NCBI GenBank assembly: GCA_944390275.1
Contig: CALXPL010000001.1
Location: 372,001 to 436,000, forward strand
DNA length: 64,000 nt
Source of the DNA: an uncultured Alphaproteobacteria bacterium
GTDB taxonomy: Bacteria; Pseudomonadota; Alphaproteobacteria; RF32; CAG-239
Direction of reading: 5' to 3'
Every line of letters starts with the position of its first letter. Position 1 is the first letter of the stretch. Below are positions 32,037-42,050 of the stretch, one piece after another. Position numbers and translations under genes: made by a program. The notes beneath the pieces were generated by a model. It had not been told where the DNA came from. It ran no database searches and saw only the letters and a program-made list of their open reading frames with translations.

Positions 32037-32759
32037 ATGCGTACGGGTCTAATCGCAAAAAAACTTGGAATGTCTCGCATTTTTGAAGCTGACGGAACAC
32101 ATGTTCCAGTCACGGTTTTAAGTGTTGAAGGCTTAAAAGTTGTTGATGTTAGAACTAAAGAGCGTGATGGATACACAGCTGTGCAACTTGGTACAGGTGC
32201 CGTAAAGTTAAAAAATGTATCTAAACCGCTTAAAGGTCATTTTGCAAAAGCAAATGTTGAACCGATGAAAAAACTTGCTGAATTCAGAGTTTCTGAAGAT
32301 TGCTTGCTTTCTGTCGGTAATGAATTGTCTGTAGAACACTTTGTTCCCGGCCAATATGTTGATGTTTGTTCAACATCAAAAGGTAAGGGTTTTGCCGGTG
32401 TTATGAAACGCCACAACTTTGCCGGTTTGGAAGCAACACATGGTGTGTCTATTTCTCACCGTTCTCACGGTTCTACAGGACAAAGACAAGATCCGGGTAA
32501 AGTATTCAAAGGTAAAAAAATGGCTGGACACTTGGGTGATGAACGCGTTACTGTTCAAAACTTAAAGGTTGTTGCTGTTGATGCTTCTAAAGGTTTGATT
32601 ATGGTTAAAGGTGGTGTTCCTGGTGCTGAAAATGCATGGGTTCGCATAACTGATGCCGTTAAAATGTCAAGCCCTGTTGAATTGCCTTTGCCGGCTGGCT
32701 TGAAAAAGTCTGATGAACCTGTTGCAGCTAAAGCTGAAACTACAGCTGATAATGCATAA
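32037..32759 (+). CDS. rplC: 50S ribosomal protein L3
   Basis: Early assembly protein that reaches towards the peptidyl transferase centre. It starts at [12 protein letters not shown] with AAAGGAAAT upstream. The open frame back to 31950 is not family-like. The central finger has [34 protein letters not shown]. The last 25 residues (alanine, lysine and glutamate rich) are an extension beyond the usual end. 240 residues. Confidence 0.97.
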   Translation: MRTGLIAKKLGMSRIFEADGTHVPVTVLSVEGLKVVDVRTKERDGYTAVQLGTGAVKLKNVSKPLKGHFAKANVEPMKKLAEFRVSEDCLLSVGNELSVEHFVPGQYVDVCSTSKGKGFAGVMKRHNFAGLEATHGVSISHRSHGSTGQRQDPGKVFKGKKMAGHLGDERVTVQNLKVVAVDASKGLIMVKGGVPGAENAWVRITDAVKMSSPVELPLPAGLKKSDEPVAAKAETTADNA

Positions 32760-32777
32760 TCATTAAGGATTGAAAAT

Positions 32778-33398
32778 ATGAAACAGGACATCTTAAATTT
32801 AGATAATCAGAATGTTGGTTCAATCGAATTGAATGATGCTATTTTTGGTCTGGAAGTTCGTGCCGATATTCTTCACAGAGTTGTTAATTGGCAATTAGCC
32901 AGATTACAATCTGGAAACCACAAAACTAAAGGTCGTTCCGAAGTGTCTTTGACACCGGCTAAACCGTTTAAACAAAAAGGTAGCGGTAATGCTCGTCAAG
33001 GCTCTCGTAAAGGTGCGCAATTTAGAAAAGGTGGTGTTGTGTTTGGTCCAGTTGTTCGTGATCATTCACACGAATTAACCAAGAAATTTAGAAAACTTGG
33101 TTTGAAAACAGCCCTTTCTGCTAAAGCTAAAGAGGGTAATCTTATCATTATTGACGAAGCAAAATTGTCAGCTCCTAAAACAAAAGATTTACAAGCTAAA
33201 TTGGAAGTCTGCGGGTTGAAAAATTGCTTGTTTATTGATGGTAAAGACGTTGATGTAAACTTTGCATTGGCTACCAGAAATATTGCAAATGTTGATGTTT
33301 TGCCTACTATTGGTGCTAATGTCTACGACATCTTGAGAAAAGACAAATTAGTGTTGACTAAAGATGCAGTTAGTTGCTTAGAGGATAGATTGAAATGA
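32778..33398 (+). CDS. rplD: 50S ribosomal protein L4
   Basis: Lines the exit tunnel and represses the S10 operon in enterics. 206 residues, with the extended loop [27 protein letters not shown] that inserts into the tunnel wall and the [27 protein letters not shown] motif. It overlaps rplW by four bases. Confidence 0.97.
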   Translation: MKQDILNLDNQNVGSIELNDAIFGLEVRADILHRVVNWQLARLQSGNHKTKGRSEVSLTPAKPFKQKGSGNARQGSRKGAQFRKGGVVFGPVVRDHSHELTKKFRKLGLKTALSAKAKEGNLIIIDEAKLSAPKTKDLQAKLEVCGLKNCLFIDGKDVDVNFALATRNIANVDVLPTIGANVYDILRKDKLVLTKDAVSCLEDRLK

Positions 33399-33715
33399 TA
33401 AAATCAAAAAAATCAGCAAACAATGTTACTGCTAAAATGTACGATACATTGGTTCGTCCTGTAATCACTGAAAAATCAATGGTTTCTTCCGAAGCCGGAA
33501 AGGTTACTTTTATGGTTCCTTTGTCAGCGACAAAAGATGATGTTAAAGCTGCTGTTGAAACCATTTTTAATGTAAAAGTAACAAAAGTGAATACAGTTCG
33601 TCAGTTCGGTAAAGAAAAACGCTTCAAAGGTTTTGTTGGTCAGCGTTCTGACTACAAAAAGGCAGTTGTTACTCTTGCCGAAGGTCAAAATATTGATGTT
33701 ACAACAGGAATTTAA
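33395..33715 (+). CDS. rplW: 50S ribosomal protein L23
   Basis: Tunnel-exit protein and docking site for trigger factor and SRP. 106 residues, with [14 protein letters not shown] near the start and [18 protein letters not shown]. The ATG overlaps the rplD stop (ATGA type), with GAGGAT as ribosome site. Confidence 0.96.
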   Translation: MIKSKKSANNVTAKMYDTLVRPVITEKSMVSSEAGKVTFMVPLSATKDDVKAAVETIFNVKVTKVNTVRQFGKEKRFKGFVGQRSDYKKAVVTLAEGQNIDVTTGI

Positions 33716-33718
33716 GAC

Positions 33719-34555
33719 ATGGCTTTGAAAAACTATAAGCCCACATCTGCAGGACTTCGTCAGCTCGTTATCGTTGATCGTTCAGAGCTGTATAAAGGTG
33801 CCCCAGAGAAGTCTTTGACAATTGGACTTACTAAGTCCGGTGGGCGTGATAATTTTGGACACGTTACAAGTCGTCGAATCGGTGGCGGTCATAAACGCAA
33901 ACTTCGTATTATTGACTTTAAACGTAATAAATTTGATGCAGAAGCAACTGTCGAGAGAATCGAATATGATCCGAATCGCTCTGCTTTTATCGCTTTGATT
34001 AGTTATAGCGATGGCGAAAAATCTTATATCTTGGCTCCACAAAGATTAAAAGCCGGAGATAAGGTTATTTCTGCTGCTAAAGCTGATATTAAACCCGGTA
34101 ATGCAATGCCCTTGAAGAGTATGCCTGTCGGTACTATTGTTCACAACATCGAATTGAAAGTCGGTAAAGGTGGACAACTTGTTCGTTCCGCAGGTTGTTA
34201 TGCTCAACTCGTTGGTAAAGATGCCGGTTATGCTCAGTTGAAATTAAGTTCTGGGGAATTGAGAATCGTTCGTGAAGAATGCTTAGCAACCGTTGGGGCC
34301 GTTTCTAATCCTGATAATCAAAATAGAATGTTGGGTAAGGCCGGTCGTAATCGTTGGTTAGGTAATCGTCCGGTTTCTCGCGGTGTCGCTATGAACCCTG
34401 TTGACCATCCTATGGGTGGTGGTGAAGGTCGCACTTCCGGTGGTCGTCATCCGACTACACCTTGGGGTAAACCTACTAAGGGTTATAAAACTCGTTCTAA
34501 CAAAAAGACAGATCGCTTTATTATGAGATCTCGTCATGAAAATAAAAAGAAATAA
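33719..34555 (+). CDS. rplB: 50S ribosomal protein L2
   Basis: Core protein near the peptidyl transferase centre. 278 residues with [22 protein letters not shown], the [17 protein letters not shown] segment and the C-terminal [21 protein letters not shown] motif, which contains the conserved histidine needed for activity. Confidence 0.98.
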   Translation: MALKNYKPTSAGLRQLVIVDRSELYKGAPEKSLTIGLTKSGGRDNFGHVTSRRIGGGHKRKLRIIDFKRNKFDAEATVERIEYDPNRSAFIALISYSDGEKSYILAPQRLKAGDKVISAAKADIKPGNAMPLKSMPVGTIVHNIELKVGKGGQLVRSAGCYAQLVGKDAGYAQLKLSSGELRIVREECLATVGAVSNPDNQNRMLGKAGRNRWLGNRPVSRGVAMNPVDHPMGGGEGRTSGGRHPTTPWGKPTKGYKTRSNKKTDRFIMRSRHENKKK

Positions 34556-34567
34556 GGAGAAAAGCTA

Positions 34568-34846
34568 ATGACACGTTCCGTATGGAAAGGACCTTTTGTT
34601 GACGGCTATCTTCTTAAGAAAGCTGAAACAGCGAGAAATTCAGGTCGTAATGAAGTTATTAAAATCTGGGCTCGCAGATCTACTATGCTTCCTCAGTTTG
34701 TCGGTTTGACTTTTGGTGTTCACAATGGTCATAAATTTATTCCTGTCCTTGTTACAGAAGATATGGTTGGCCATAAATTTGGTGAATTTGCCCCAACTCG
34801 TACATTCTCTGGTCATGGTGGCGATAAGAAAGCTAAGAGAGGTTAA
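34568..34846 (+). CDS. rpsS: 30S ribosomal protein S19
   Basis: 30S head protein, paired with S13. 92 residues: [20 protein letters not shown] at the start, [25 protein letters not shown] in the middle and a [20 protein letters not shown] tail. It has an AAGGAG site. Confidence 0.98.
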   Translation: MTRSVWKGPFVDGYLLKKAETARNSGRNEVIKIWARRSTMLPQFVGLTFGVHNGHKFIPVLVTEDMVGHKFGEFAPTRTFSGHGGDKKAKRG

Positions 34847-34848
34847 TT

Positions 34849-35223
34849 ATGAGTAAAAGTAAAATGTCTAGAAGAGTAGATGCAAATCAGGCTATGGCTT
34901 ATTGTGATTCTATTCGTACTTCTCCTCGTAAGCTAAACTTAGTTGCTCAGTCAATTCGCGGTTTGACGGCTGAAAAAGCTGTTGCTGAATTGAGCTTCTC
35001 TAAGAAGAGAATCGCAAAAACAGCTCTTAGCGTTTTGCAATCTGCTATCGCTAATGCTGAAAATAATCATCAGTTAAATATCGATAAACTTTATGTTAGT
35101 GAAGCTTATGTCGGTAAAGGTTTAGTAATGAAACGTATGCACGCACGTGGTCGCGGTAGAGGCGCTCGCGTTTTGAAGCCGTTCTCTAACTTGACTATCG
35201 TTGTAACAGAGCGTGGGGAGTAA
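34849..35223 (+). CDS. rplV: 50S ribosomal protein L22
   Basis: Lines the exit tunnel; its loop is the macrolide-related constriction. 124 residues with [16 protein letters not shown] and the beta-hairpin near [21 protein letters not shown]. It starts two bases after rpsS. Confidence 0.97.
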   Translation: MSKSKMSRRVDANQAMAYCDSIRTSPRKLNLVAQSIRGLTAEKAVAELSFSKKRIAKTALSVLQSAIANAENNHQLNIDKLYVSEAYVGKGLVMKRMHARGRGRGARVLKPFSNLTIVVTERGE

Positions 35224-35227
35224 TATA

Positions 35228-35896
35228 ATGGGACAAAAAGTAAATCCTACAGGTCTTCGTTTAGGTGTTAATCGCACTTGGGACTCTCGTTGGTATGCAG
35301 ATGATAAGTTCACCGATTATCTCCACGAAGACTTGAAAATTAAAGAATTTTTAAAAGATAAATTAGCTCAAGCTGGTATTAGTCGTATTGTTATTGAACG
35401 TCCGGCTAAGAAAGCTCGCGTAACCATTCATTCAGCAAGACCCGGTGTCGTTATTGGTAAAAAGGGTCAAGATATTGAAAACTTAAGAAAGGAAATTCAA
35501 AAATTAACTGATTCTGAAGTTCAACTCAATATCTTGGAAGTCCGTAAACCAGAATTAGATGCTAAGTTGGTTGCTGATTCTGTAGCTCAACAGTTGGAAC
35601 GCCGTGTTGCTTTCCGTCGTGCTATGAAAAGAGTTATGCAATCGGCCTTACGCCTTGGCGCAGAAGGTATTAAAGTTAGTTGTTCAGGACGTTTGGGTGG
35701 TGCTGAAATCGCTCGTACGGAATATTATCGTGAAGGACGCGTTCCTTTGCATACATTGCGTGCAGATATTGATTACGCAACATCTACGGCTCATACAACT
35801 TATGGCGCTTGCGGTGTTAAGGTTTGGATCTACAAGGGCGAAATTATGGCTCATGATCCTATGGCTCAAGACAAAAAGTTGGCTGAACAGAAATAA
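35228..35896 (+). CDS. rpsC: 30S ribosomal protein S3
   Basis: Mouth of the mRNA entry channel, with mRNA helicase activity shared with S4. The 222-residue protein starts [16 protein letters not shown] with GGGGAG upstream. It has a KH domain with [17 protein letters not shown] and the C-terminal [20 protein letters not shown] and [17 protein letters not shown] blocks. Confidence 0.97.
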   Translation: MGQKVNPTGLRLGVNRTWDSRWYADDKFTDYLHEDLKIKEFLKDKLAQAGISRIVIERPAKKARVTIHSARPGVVIGKKGQDIENLRKEIQKLTDSEVQLNILEVRKPELDAKLVADSVAQQLERRVAFRRAMKRVMQSALRLGAEGIKVSCSGRLGGAEIARTEYYREGRVPLHTLRADIDYATSTAHTTYGACGVKVWIYKGEIMAHDPMAQDKKLAEQK

Positions 35897-35914
35897 TCAT
35901 GAGGTTGTAGAATT

Positions 35915-36343
35915 ATGTTATGTCCTAAAAGATTGAAGTTCCGTAAACAGCATAAAGGTCGTATTCACGGCTTGGCTAAAGGCGGTTCTGAATTAAGTTT
36001 CGGTTCATATGGATTGAAGGCTCTTTCTCCTGATCGCGTTACTGCTCGCCAAATCGAGGCCGCAAGACGTGCTATTACCAGAGAAATGAAAAGAGCCGGA
36101 AGATTATGGATTAGAATTTTTCCTGATGTTCCAGTATCTGATAAACCTGCCGAAGTTCGTATGGGTAAAGGTAAAGGTTCTATTGAATATTGGTGCGCAA
36201 GAGTTAAACCCGGACGTATTATTTTTGAAGCCGGTGATATCGATGAAGCAACTGCACGTACTGCTTTTGCTCTCGGCGCCGCTAAACTTGGTATTAAAAC
36301 TAAGTTTGTAAAACGTCTGAACTCTGATTTAGGAGAAGAATAA
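35915..36343 (+). CDS. rplP: 50S ribosomal protein L16
   Basis: Organises the A-site region of 23S rRNA. 142 residues with [16 protein letters not shown] and [25 protein letters not shown]. It keeps the conserved arginine-rich N-terminus and has a normal end. Confidence 0.97.
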   Translation: MLCPKRLKFRKQHKGRIHGLAKGGSELSFGSYGLKALSPDRVTARQIEAARRAITREMKRAGRLWIRIFPDVPVSDKPAEVRMGKGKGSIEYWCARVKPGRIIFEAGDIDEATARTAFALGAAKLGIKTKFVKRLNSDLGEE

Positions 36344-36344
36344 T

Positions 36345-36542
36345 ATGGTTAAAACAAAAGATCTTCGCGCTATGTCACTGGATGAGTTGGAAACAAGATT
36401 GATTGAAGCTAAAAAAGAACAATTTAATCTGAGAATCCAACAATCTACTGGACAATTACAAAATACTGCGGTAATAAGAAATGTCCGTCGTGAAATAGCT
36501 AAAATCAACACGCTCATTAATGAGCTTAAGAAGAATAGTTAG
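36345..36542 (+). CDS. rpmC: 50S ribosomal protein L29
   Basis: Small two-helix protein at the tunnel exit. 65 residues with [31 protein letters not shown] and [17 protein letters not shown] ending. It begins one base after rplP. Confidence 0.96.
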   Translation: MVKTKDLRAMSLDELETRLIEAKKEQFNLRIQQSTGQLQNTAVIRNVRREIAKINTLINELKKNS

Positions 36543-36553
36543 GGAGAAAAGAT

Positions 36554-36790
36554 ATGCCTAAAAGAATTCTTCAAGGTGTTGTTGTAAGTGATAAACAGGA
36601 TAAAACTGTCGTCGTCAGCGTTGAACGTCAAGTTATGCACCCTGTTTATAGAAAGTTCGTCAAGAGAAGCAAAAAATATGCGGCTCATGATGAAAATAAT
36701 CAGTTCAAAGTTGGTGATAAGGTTTCTATTGTCGAATCTAAACCTTATTCTAAAACAAAAACTTGGACTGTCATCGTTGATAACGCCTAA
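36554..36790 (+). CDS. rpsQ: 30S ribosomal protein S17
   Basis: Early 16S rRNA-binding OB-fold protein. 78 residues: [20 protein letters not shown], then [19 protein letters not shown] and the [15 protein letters not shown] motif. GGGAG site. Confidence 0.97.
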   Translation: MPKRILQGVVVSDKQDKTVVVSVERQVMHPVYRKFVKRSKKYAAHDENNQFKVGDKVSIVESKPYSKTKTWTVIVDNA

Positions 36791-36809
36791 AAGAGAAGGA
36801 ATGTAAGAA

Positions 36810-37178
36810 ATGATACAGATGCAAACCAACCTAGATGTTGCCGATAATTCCGGTGCACGTCAGGTGCAGTGCATTAAAGTTCTTGGCGGGTCCAAGAGAA
36901 TGCATGCAACGGTCGGTGATGTCATAGTTGTTTCTATAAAAGACGCTATGCCAAAAGGACGTGTAAAAAAAGGTGACGTCCATAAAGCTGTAATCGTTCG
37001 CACAGCAAGCGATATTAGACGTAAAGACGGTAGTGTTATTCGTTTTGACTCTAATGCTGCAGTTCTTATTAACAAAGATGGTGAACCTATCGGTACACGT
37101 ATCTTTGGGCCTGTTACAAGAGAACTGCGTGCGAAGAAATTTATGAAGATAATTTCATTAGCACCGGAGGTTTTATAA
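36810..37178 (+). CDS. rplN: 50S ribosomal protein L14
   Basis: Sits at the subunit interface and is the target of RsfS. 122 residues beginning [20 protein letters not shown], with [15 protein letters not shown] near the end. Its stop overlaps the rplX start by one base. Confidence 0.98.
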   Translation: MIQMQTNLDVADNSGARQVQCIKVLGGSKRMHATVGDVIVVSIKDAMPKGRVKKGDVHKAVIVRTASDIRRKDGSVIRFDSNAAVLINKDGEPIGTRIFGPVTRELRAKKFMKIISLAPEVL

Positions 37179-37498
37179 TGAGCCTTAAACTTAAAATTAA
37201 AAAGGGTGACCAGGTTATTGTTTTGTCTGGTGATGACAAAGGAAAAACCGGAGAAGTCGTAAAAGCTATGCCTAAAGAAGGTAAAGTGGTTGTGCAAGGC
37301 GTTAATCTTGTTAAAAGACACACAAAGCCCAGCCAAACTAACCCTGGCGGTATTGTAACTAAAGAAGCTCCCATTAATGTATCTAATGTTGCTATTGTAG
37401 ATCCAAAAACAAATAGGGCATCTAAAATTGGCTATAAAAATGTTGATGGGAAAAAAGTACGCGTCGCTCGTAAATCCGGTGAAGTAATCGATAAGTAA
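37178..37498 (+). CDS. rplX: 50S ribosomal protein L24
   Basis: Assembly initiator with a KOW motif ([20 protein letters not shown]), then [25 protein letters not shown]. 106 residues. The start overlaps the rplN stop, and a GGAGG site lies inside rplN. Confidence 0.97.
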   Translation: MSLKLKIKKGDQVIVLSGDDKGKTGEVVKAMPKEGKVVVQGVNLVKRHTKPSQTNPGGIVTKEAPINVSNVAIVDPKTNRASKIGYKNVDGKKVRVARKSGEVIDK

Positions 37499-37509
37499 GG
37501 GAAAATCTA

Positions 37510-38049
37510 ATGACTAATTTTGAAAAATTATATAACGATGTCATTAAGAAATCTCTTGTGGAAAAATTCGGTTACAAAAACCCACATGAGATTCCTAAAT
37601 TGACGAAAATTGTCTTGAATATGGGTGTCGGCGACGCTGTAACAGACAAGAAAAAACTTAATAATGCTCTTGATGAAATGGCTTTAATTGCAGGACAAAA
37701 ACCTGTTTTAACAAAGGCACGCAAATCAATTGCAACTTTTAAGTTAAGAGAAGATATGCCTATTGGATGTAAAGTTACTCTTCGTTCTGATAGAATGTAT
37801 GAATTCTTGGAAAGATTGATTAATATGGCTTTGCCACGAATCAGAGATTTTCACGGTATTACCGGTAAAAACTTTGATGGTAGAGGTAATTTTGCTTTCG
37901 GTATTAAAGAGCAAATCATCTTTCCTGAAATTAACTATGAAAAAGTTGAAAATGTTAGAGGTATGGATATTGTAATTTGTACTTCAGCTAAGACAGATGA
38001 AGAAGCAAAGTTCCTTCTGACTGCTTTCAACTTACCCTACAAGAAATAA
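37510..38049 (+). CDS. rplE: 50S ribosomal protein L5
   Basis: Binds 5S rRNA and contacts the P-site tRNA. 179 residues, with [45 protein letters not shown] and [12 protein letters not shown]. Normal length. Confidence 0.98.
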   Translation: MTNFEKLYNDVIKKSLVEKFGYKNPHEIPKLTKIVLNMGVGDAVTDKKKLNNALDEMALIAGQKPVLTKARKSIATFKLREDMPIGCKVTLRSDRMYEFLERLINMALPRIRDFHGITGKNFDGRGNFAFGIKEQIIFPEINYEKVENVRGMDIVICTSAKTDEEAKFLLTAFNLPYKK

Positions 38050-38063
38050 CGGAGAGTTTACAA

Positions 38064-38369
38064 ATGGCAAAAACAAGTTCAATTTATAGAAACTTGAAAA
38101 GAGTTAAGATGGCTGAGAAGTATGCTAATCGTCGTCTTAAATTAAAGAAAATTGCTAATGACAAAAATGCATCTCCGGAAGAGAGATATAATGCTAATTT
38201 GAAATTGGCTGAATTACCTCGTAATTCTGCTCGCGTTAGAATTAGAAACCGTTGCAAAATTACAGGTCGTTCACGTGGTGTTTACCGGAAATTTGGTCTT
38301 TGCCGCAATGAGTTAAGAGAAATGGCAAGTTTTGGCGAAATTCCTGGTTTAGTTAAATCAAGCTGGTAG
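38064..38369 (+). CDS. rpsN: 30S ribosomal protein S14 (zinc-independent form)
   Basis: 30S head protein. The 101-residue long form lacks the CxxC zinc pair of the short form. It ends [39 protein letters not shown].. as in other proteobacteria. GGAG site. Confidence 0.97.
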   Translation: MAKTSSIYRNLKRVKMAEKYANRRLKLKKIANDKNASPEERYNANLKLAELPRNSARVRIRNRCKITGRSRGVYRKFGLCRNELREMASFGEIPGLVKSSW

Positions 38370-38387
38370 TAGGGAGGTTTTAAGACT

Positions 38388-38786
38388 ATGTCTATGTCTG
38401 ATCCTTTGGGCGATATGCTCACTCGCATTCGTAACGCACAAAGAGCGAAGAAACTTGAGGTGGTTACTCCTGCTTCTCGCTTGCGTGAGAATGTGTTAGA
38501 AGTTTTGAAAAAAGAAGGCTACATTTCTGGTTATGAAAAAGTTAATGTAAAAGCCGGTATTGATGAACTTCACATTAAATTAAAGTATCATGAAGGTACT
38601 TCGGTTATAACTGAAATTTACCGCGTATCAACTCCGGGCAGAAGAGTTTATTCTTCAGTTAAAGATTTGCCCAGAGTCTATAATGGCTTAGGAATTTCTA
38701 TTATCTCTACTCCTCAAGGAGTTATGAGTGATAATGAAGCTCGTAAAGCTAATGTCGGCGGCGAAATTCTTTGTCAAGTATTTTAA
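38388..38786 (+). CDS. rpsH: 30S ribosomal protein S8
   Basis: Platform protein; in E. coli it represses the spc operon by binding the rplE start. 132 residues: [14 protein letters not shown] at the start and [26 protein letters not shown] at the end. Two ATGs lie six bases apart at the start; the first is better placed after GGGAGG. Confidence 0.97.
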   Translation: MSMSDPLGDMLTRIRNAQRAKKLEVVTPASRLRENVLEVLKKEGYISGYEKVNVKAGIDELHIKLKYHEGTSVITEIYRVSTPGRRVYSSVKDLPRVYNGLGISIISTPQGVMSDNEARKANVGGEILCQVF

Positions 38787-38798
38787 GGGAGAAAATGG

Positions 38799-39335
38799 AT
38801 GTCTCGAATTGGTAAATATCCTGTTGTTATCCCTAGCGATGTTACCGTAGCTATTGAAAATGATGTTGTCAAAGCTAAAGGTAAATTAGGTGAATTAACT
38901 GTTAAATTTGATGCTTCACATGTTAGTGTGAAGTTGGAAGATGGAAAAGTTACGGTTTCTCCTTTGTCTCAGTCTAAAACGGCTCGTGCTTTGTGGGGAA
39001 CAACAAGAGCTGAAATCAATACAATTGTTAAAGGTGTTCATGAAGGATTTAAAAAGAATCTGGAATTGATTGGTGTTGGTTACAAAGCTCGTGTTGCAGG
39101 ACGTGAACTCGTTTTGACTTTAGGCTTTTCTCATGATGTAAATTTTGAAATTCCTCAAGGAATTACTATTACCTGCACAAGTCCGACGCAGTTGACAATT
39201 TCCGGTGCTGATAAACAGCTTGTCGGTCAGACTGCTCAAAATATTCGTGTATATAGAAAACCTGAACCTTATAAAGGTAAAGGCATTAAATTTGAAGGCG
39301 AATATATCCGTCGTAAAGAAGGTAAGAAAAAATAA
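38799..39335 (+). CDS. rplF: 50S ribosomal protein L6
   Basis: Contacts the sarcin-ricin loop region. Two repeated alpha/beta domains in 178 residues, starting MSRIGKYPVVIPSDV, with the C-terminal signature PEPYKGKGIKFEGEYIRRKEGKKK. Confidence 0.97.
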   Translation: MSRIGKYPVVIPSDVTVAIENDVVKAKGKLGELTVKFDASHVSVKLEDGKVTVSPLSQSKTARALWGTTRAEINTIVKGVHEGFKKNLELIGVGYKARVAGRELVLTLGFSHDVNFEIPQGITITCTSPTQLTISGADKQLVGQTAQNIRVYRKPEPYKGKGIKFEGEYIRRKEGKKK

Positions 39336-39345
39336 GGATAAGTAA

Positions 39346-39708
39346 ATGAATACGCCAAGAGAATTATTTGAAAAAAGAAAAGCTCGCGTAAGAACTGCTT
39401 TGAAAAACGCTGCCAACGGAAAACCCAGATTGTCTGTTTTTCGCAGTGGTAAGCATATTTACGCGCAGATTATTGACGATATTAAAGGTACAACTGTTGT
39501 TTCTGCTTCTACTTTGGATAAAGAAATCAGAGAAAATCTGAAAAAGTCGTCTACTATTGAAGCTGCTAGCGTTATTGGTAAGGCTATTGCTGAACGTGCA
39601 GCAAAGAGTGGTGTTAGTGAAGTCGTTTTTGATAGAGGCGGCTATATCTATCACGGTCGTGTTAAAGCATTGGCTGACGCTGCGCGCGCTGCTGGTTTGA
39701 AGTTCTAG
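39346..39708 (+). CDS. rplR: 50S ribosomal protein L18
   Basis: Binds 5S rRNA with L5. 120 residues with [18 protein letters not shown] and the C-terminal [20 protein letters not shown]. Eleven bases after rplF. Confidence 0.97.
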   Translation: MNTPRELFEKRKARVRTALKNAANGKPRLSVFRSGKHIYAQIIDDIKGTTVVSASTLDKEIRENLKKSSTIEAASVIGKAIAERAAKSGVSEVVFDRGGYIYHGRVKALADAARAAGLKF

Positions 39709-39718
39709 GAGAGTTAAA

Positions 39719-40282
39719 ATGGCACAAGTTGCAGATCGTCGTAAAGCAGAAAAGAAAGAAGAATTAGTCGAAAGATTGGTTCATATTAATCGTGTTGCCA
39801 AAACTGTTAAAGGTGGCCGTAATATGTCTTTTGCCGCAGTCGTTGTCGTTGGTGATCAGAAAGGTCGTGTCGGCTTCGGTTCCGGTAAAGCTACGGAAGT
39901 TCCTGATGCAATTACTAAGGCTACAAATGAAGCTAAAAAGAATATGGTTCGTATTCCTCTTCGTGAAGGAAGAACCCTTCATCATGATGTCAAAGGCGTC
40001 TTTGGTGCTGGAAAAGTTATTTTGAGAACAGCTCCTGCCGGTACCGGTGTTATTGCCGGTGGTCCTATGCGCGCTATTTTTGAAGCCTTGGGCGTTCAAG
40101 ATGTCGTTGCTAAGTCTTTGGGATCTAATAATCCTTACAACATGATTAAGGCTACATTTAATGCTTTGCAGTCTATCAATTCTCCGAGAATGGTTGCTGC
40201 AAAACGTGGTAAGAAAGTCGGTGATATTGTAAGTCGTCGCGAAAACTCTTCAAATGTTAAAATGGAAAAAGAGGAGGCTTAA
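39719..40282 (+). CDS. rpsE: 30S ribosomal protein S5
   Basis: Translational-accuracy protein, spectinomycin site. 187 residues: double-stranded-RNA-binding-like N-terminal domain with [20 protein letters not shown] sequence (here [15 protein letters not shown]), [16 protein letters not shown] and the C-terminal [22 protein letters not shown] site. Confidence 0.97.
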   Translation: MAQVADRRKAEKKEELVERLVHINRVAKTVKGGRNMSFAAVVVVGDQKGRVGFGSGKATEVPDAITKATNEAKKNMVRIPLREGRTLHHDVKGVFGAGKVILRTAPAGTGVIAGGPMRAIFEALGVQDVVAKSLGSNNPYNMIKATFNALQSINSPRMVAAKRGKKVGDIVSRRENSSNVKMEKEEA

Positions 40283-40285
40283 TCG

Positions 40286-40468
40286 ATGGCTAATAAGACA
40301 ATAAAAGTAACTCAAATTAAAAGTACAATCGGTCATCCCGATACTCAAAAAGCAACTTTGCTTGGTTTGGGCTTAACAAAGGTTGGAAAAACAAGTACTT
40401 TGGAAGATACTCCGGCTATTCGTGGTATGATTAAAAAAGTCAGCCATTTGGTTAAGGTAGAAGAATAA
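40286..40468 (+). CDS. rpmD: 50S ribosomal protein L30
   Basis: Small 50S protein of 60 residues: [25 protein letters not shown], then [20 protein letters not shown] site overlapping the end of rpsE. Confidence 0.97.
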   Translation: MANKTIKVTQIKSTIGHPDTQKATLLGLGLTKVGKTSTLEDTPAIRGMIKKVSHLVKVEE

Positions 40469-40475
40469 CTTTATT

Positions 40476-40511
40476 GGAAAACTGTTATTGATTTTTTTAT
40501 AGCAGTTTTCC
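40476..40511 (+). other. Hairpin between rpmD and rplO
   Basis: GGAAAACTGTTAT (40476-40488) pairs with ATAGCAGTTTTCC (40499-40511) with one G-T pair. The T-rich loop and a modest T tail suggest an internal attenuator or RNA-processing site within the spc operon. Confidence 0.55.
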
Positions 40512-40554
40512 TTAAGTTTGATTTGAGTTGATTATAAAGATTAGGTGAAAAACA

Positions 40555-41007
40555 ATGAAACTTAATGAAATTAGAGATAACGAAGGTGCTCGCAAATCGC
40601 GTAAGCGTGTTGCTCGTGGTATCGGTAGCGGCTCCGGAAAAACTGCCGGTAAAGGTCAGAAGGGGCAAAAAGCACGTTCTGGCGTTGCTGTAAACGGTTT
40701 CGAAGGTGGACAGATGCCTGTTTACCGCAGACTTCCTAAACGCGGTTTTAAAAATCACTTTGCAAAAACCTTTGCTGTTGTTAATTTGGATACAATTCAA
40801 AAAGCTATTGATGCCGGAAAATTGTCATCTAATGAAATCAATGTTGAAGCTTTGTTGAAGGCTAATATTATCAGTAAAACTTTAGATGGTGTTCGTCTTT
40901 TGGCGAGAGGTGCACTTACAGCAAGTATTACAATTACTGTTAATTCGGCTTCTCAAGCAGCTATTAATGCTGTTGAAAAAGCTGGTGGTAAGGTTACTAT
41001 TGCTTAG
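40555..41007 (+). CDS. rplO: 50S ribosomal protein L15
   Basis: Late-assembly 50S protein. 150 residues with a glycine-rich N-terminal extension ([24 protein letters not shown]) and [17 protein letters not shown]. Its stop is followed by a terminator, so secY is not simply cotranscribed. Confidence 0.97.
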   Translation: MKLNEIRDNEGARKSRKRVARGIGSGSGKTAGKGQKGQKARSGVAVNGFEGGQMPVYRRLPKRGFKNHFAKTFAVVNLDTIQKAIDAGKLSSNEINVEALLKANIISKTLDGVRLLARGALTASITITVNSASQAAINAVEKAGGKVTIA

Positions 41008-41028
41008 GTGATATTGTAGCAATATATG

Positions 41029-41055
41029 GCGGGGACTTAGGTCTCCGCTTTTTTT
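41029..41055 (+). terminator. Terminator after rplO
   Basis: GCGGGGAC (41029-41036) pairs with GTCTCCGC (41041-41048, one G-T pair), loop TTAG, then a run of T's. The 41056-41254 stretch shows no gene. Confidence 0.88.
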
Positions 41056-41254
41056 GTTCGTGATACCTAACGATTTTTTGTTTAGCTTTTAGGGAAAAAA
41101 TAGGAGCATAATGCGAATGTTTAAGTTTGAAGATTGTGTTTTGAATTTATAGAGTGATAAAAATATCATTTGTGATTGATTTATTTCATGGATTATAAGA
41201 CGGTGCATTAATTTTCAGTTTGGGGGACTTACATAATTGGAATATAGTAAAATA

Positions 41255-41294
41255 TAAAAAACATCTAAACACTGTTGTTTAGATGTTTTTTTTT
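41255..41294. terminator. Bidirectional terminator 3' of the HD-domain gene
   Basis: AAAAAACATCTAAAC pairs perfectly with GTTTAGATGTTTTTT around ACTGTT. It ends the minus-strand gene and can also act on plus-strand transcripts. Confidence 0.88.
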
Positions 41295-41297
41295 GAA

Positions 41298-41849
41298 TTA
41301 TTTCTCGCTTAAACTTTGTAAAATTTCCAGACTGATGTTTTTGTATGGACTGTCAATTTTTTCAATTTCTTTAATAGCGTGGGCGAAAAATTCTTTTTCC
41401 AATGGCATATTGGTTCTTTGAGTCGAATCATAGTAATAAGCAGATATTGCGGTATCCAGCTTGTCTATAATCTTTGCAAATTTTGCCTCCGGTGTTTTTT
41501 GAGCTTCAAATTCTTCAAAGAGTTCTTTAAGGTAAGGAAAGTCTAATTCTGAAGCTATTCGATTGATGGCTTCACTTTCTGCTTGATGTTTTTCTTTATC
41601 CGCTTTTTCTCCGGGGACAGGGTCTCCCGAATAAATTTCTTGAATGTCATGGCAAAGTACAAGTTCCAGACATCGTTGTTTGTTTAAATTTTGCGGAGTC
41701 AGTATCAAGGTTAAAAAAGTTGCTGAAAACATGTGATCGGCATCACTTTCCGGTAAACTTACATTACGTCTTATCCATCCCGTTCTTTTTAAGTCTTTTA
41801 TTTTGCCTAAAATTTTGCATAAATTTAAAGCGTGTTGTTTCTTATCCAT
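41298..41849 (-). CDS. HD-domain hydrolase (YfbR-like)
   Basis: 183 residues, probably a metal-dependent phosphohydrolase acting on nucleotides. ATG 41849 is chosen; the frame continues upstream only to a TTG at 41936. Metal ligands are visible: H in ESDADHMFSATFL, the HD pair in LVLCHDIQEIYSGD and D in IIDKLDTAISAYYYD. This layout fits the HD family related to 5'-deoxynucleotidase YfbR, but the substrate is not known. It has no Shine-Dalgarno. It is inserted antisense between rplO and secY. Confidence 0.78.
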   Translation of the reverse strand: MDKKQHALNLCKILGKIKDLKRTGWIRRNVSLPESDADHMFSATFLTLILTPQNLNKQRCLELVLCHDIQEIYSGDPVPGEKADKEKHQAESEAINRIASELDFPYLKELFEEFEAQKTPEAKFAKIIDKLDTAISAYYYDSTQRTNMPLEKEFFAHAIKEIEKIDSPYKNISLEILQSLSEK

Positions 41850-42050
41850 AATTGTATAATTTAAATTAATAATTATTTTGTCTTGTTTCGTATATATTAT
41901 CTCTGTTTGAGAGTCAATAATTTTCTCTTTTTGCAATATTTCGTGTATGTCTTTACAAAATAGTTGAATTAAATTTTTTTTAGTGTATTAATATCTTAGC
42001 TTATTGGGCTTTTGCCCGTGTTCTTATTTAAATTTTATAGGGTTATAAAA

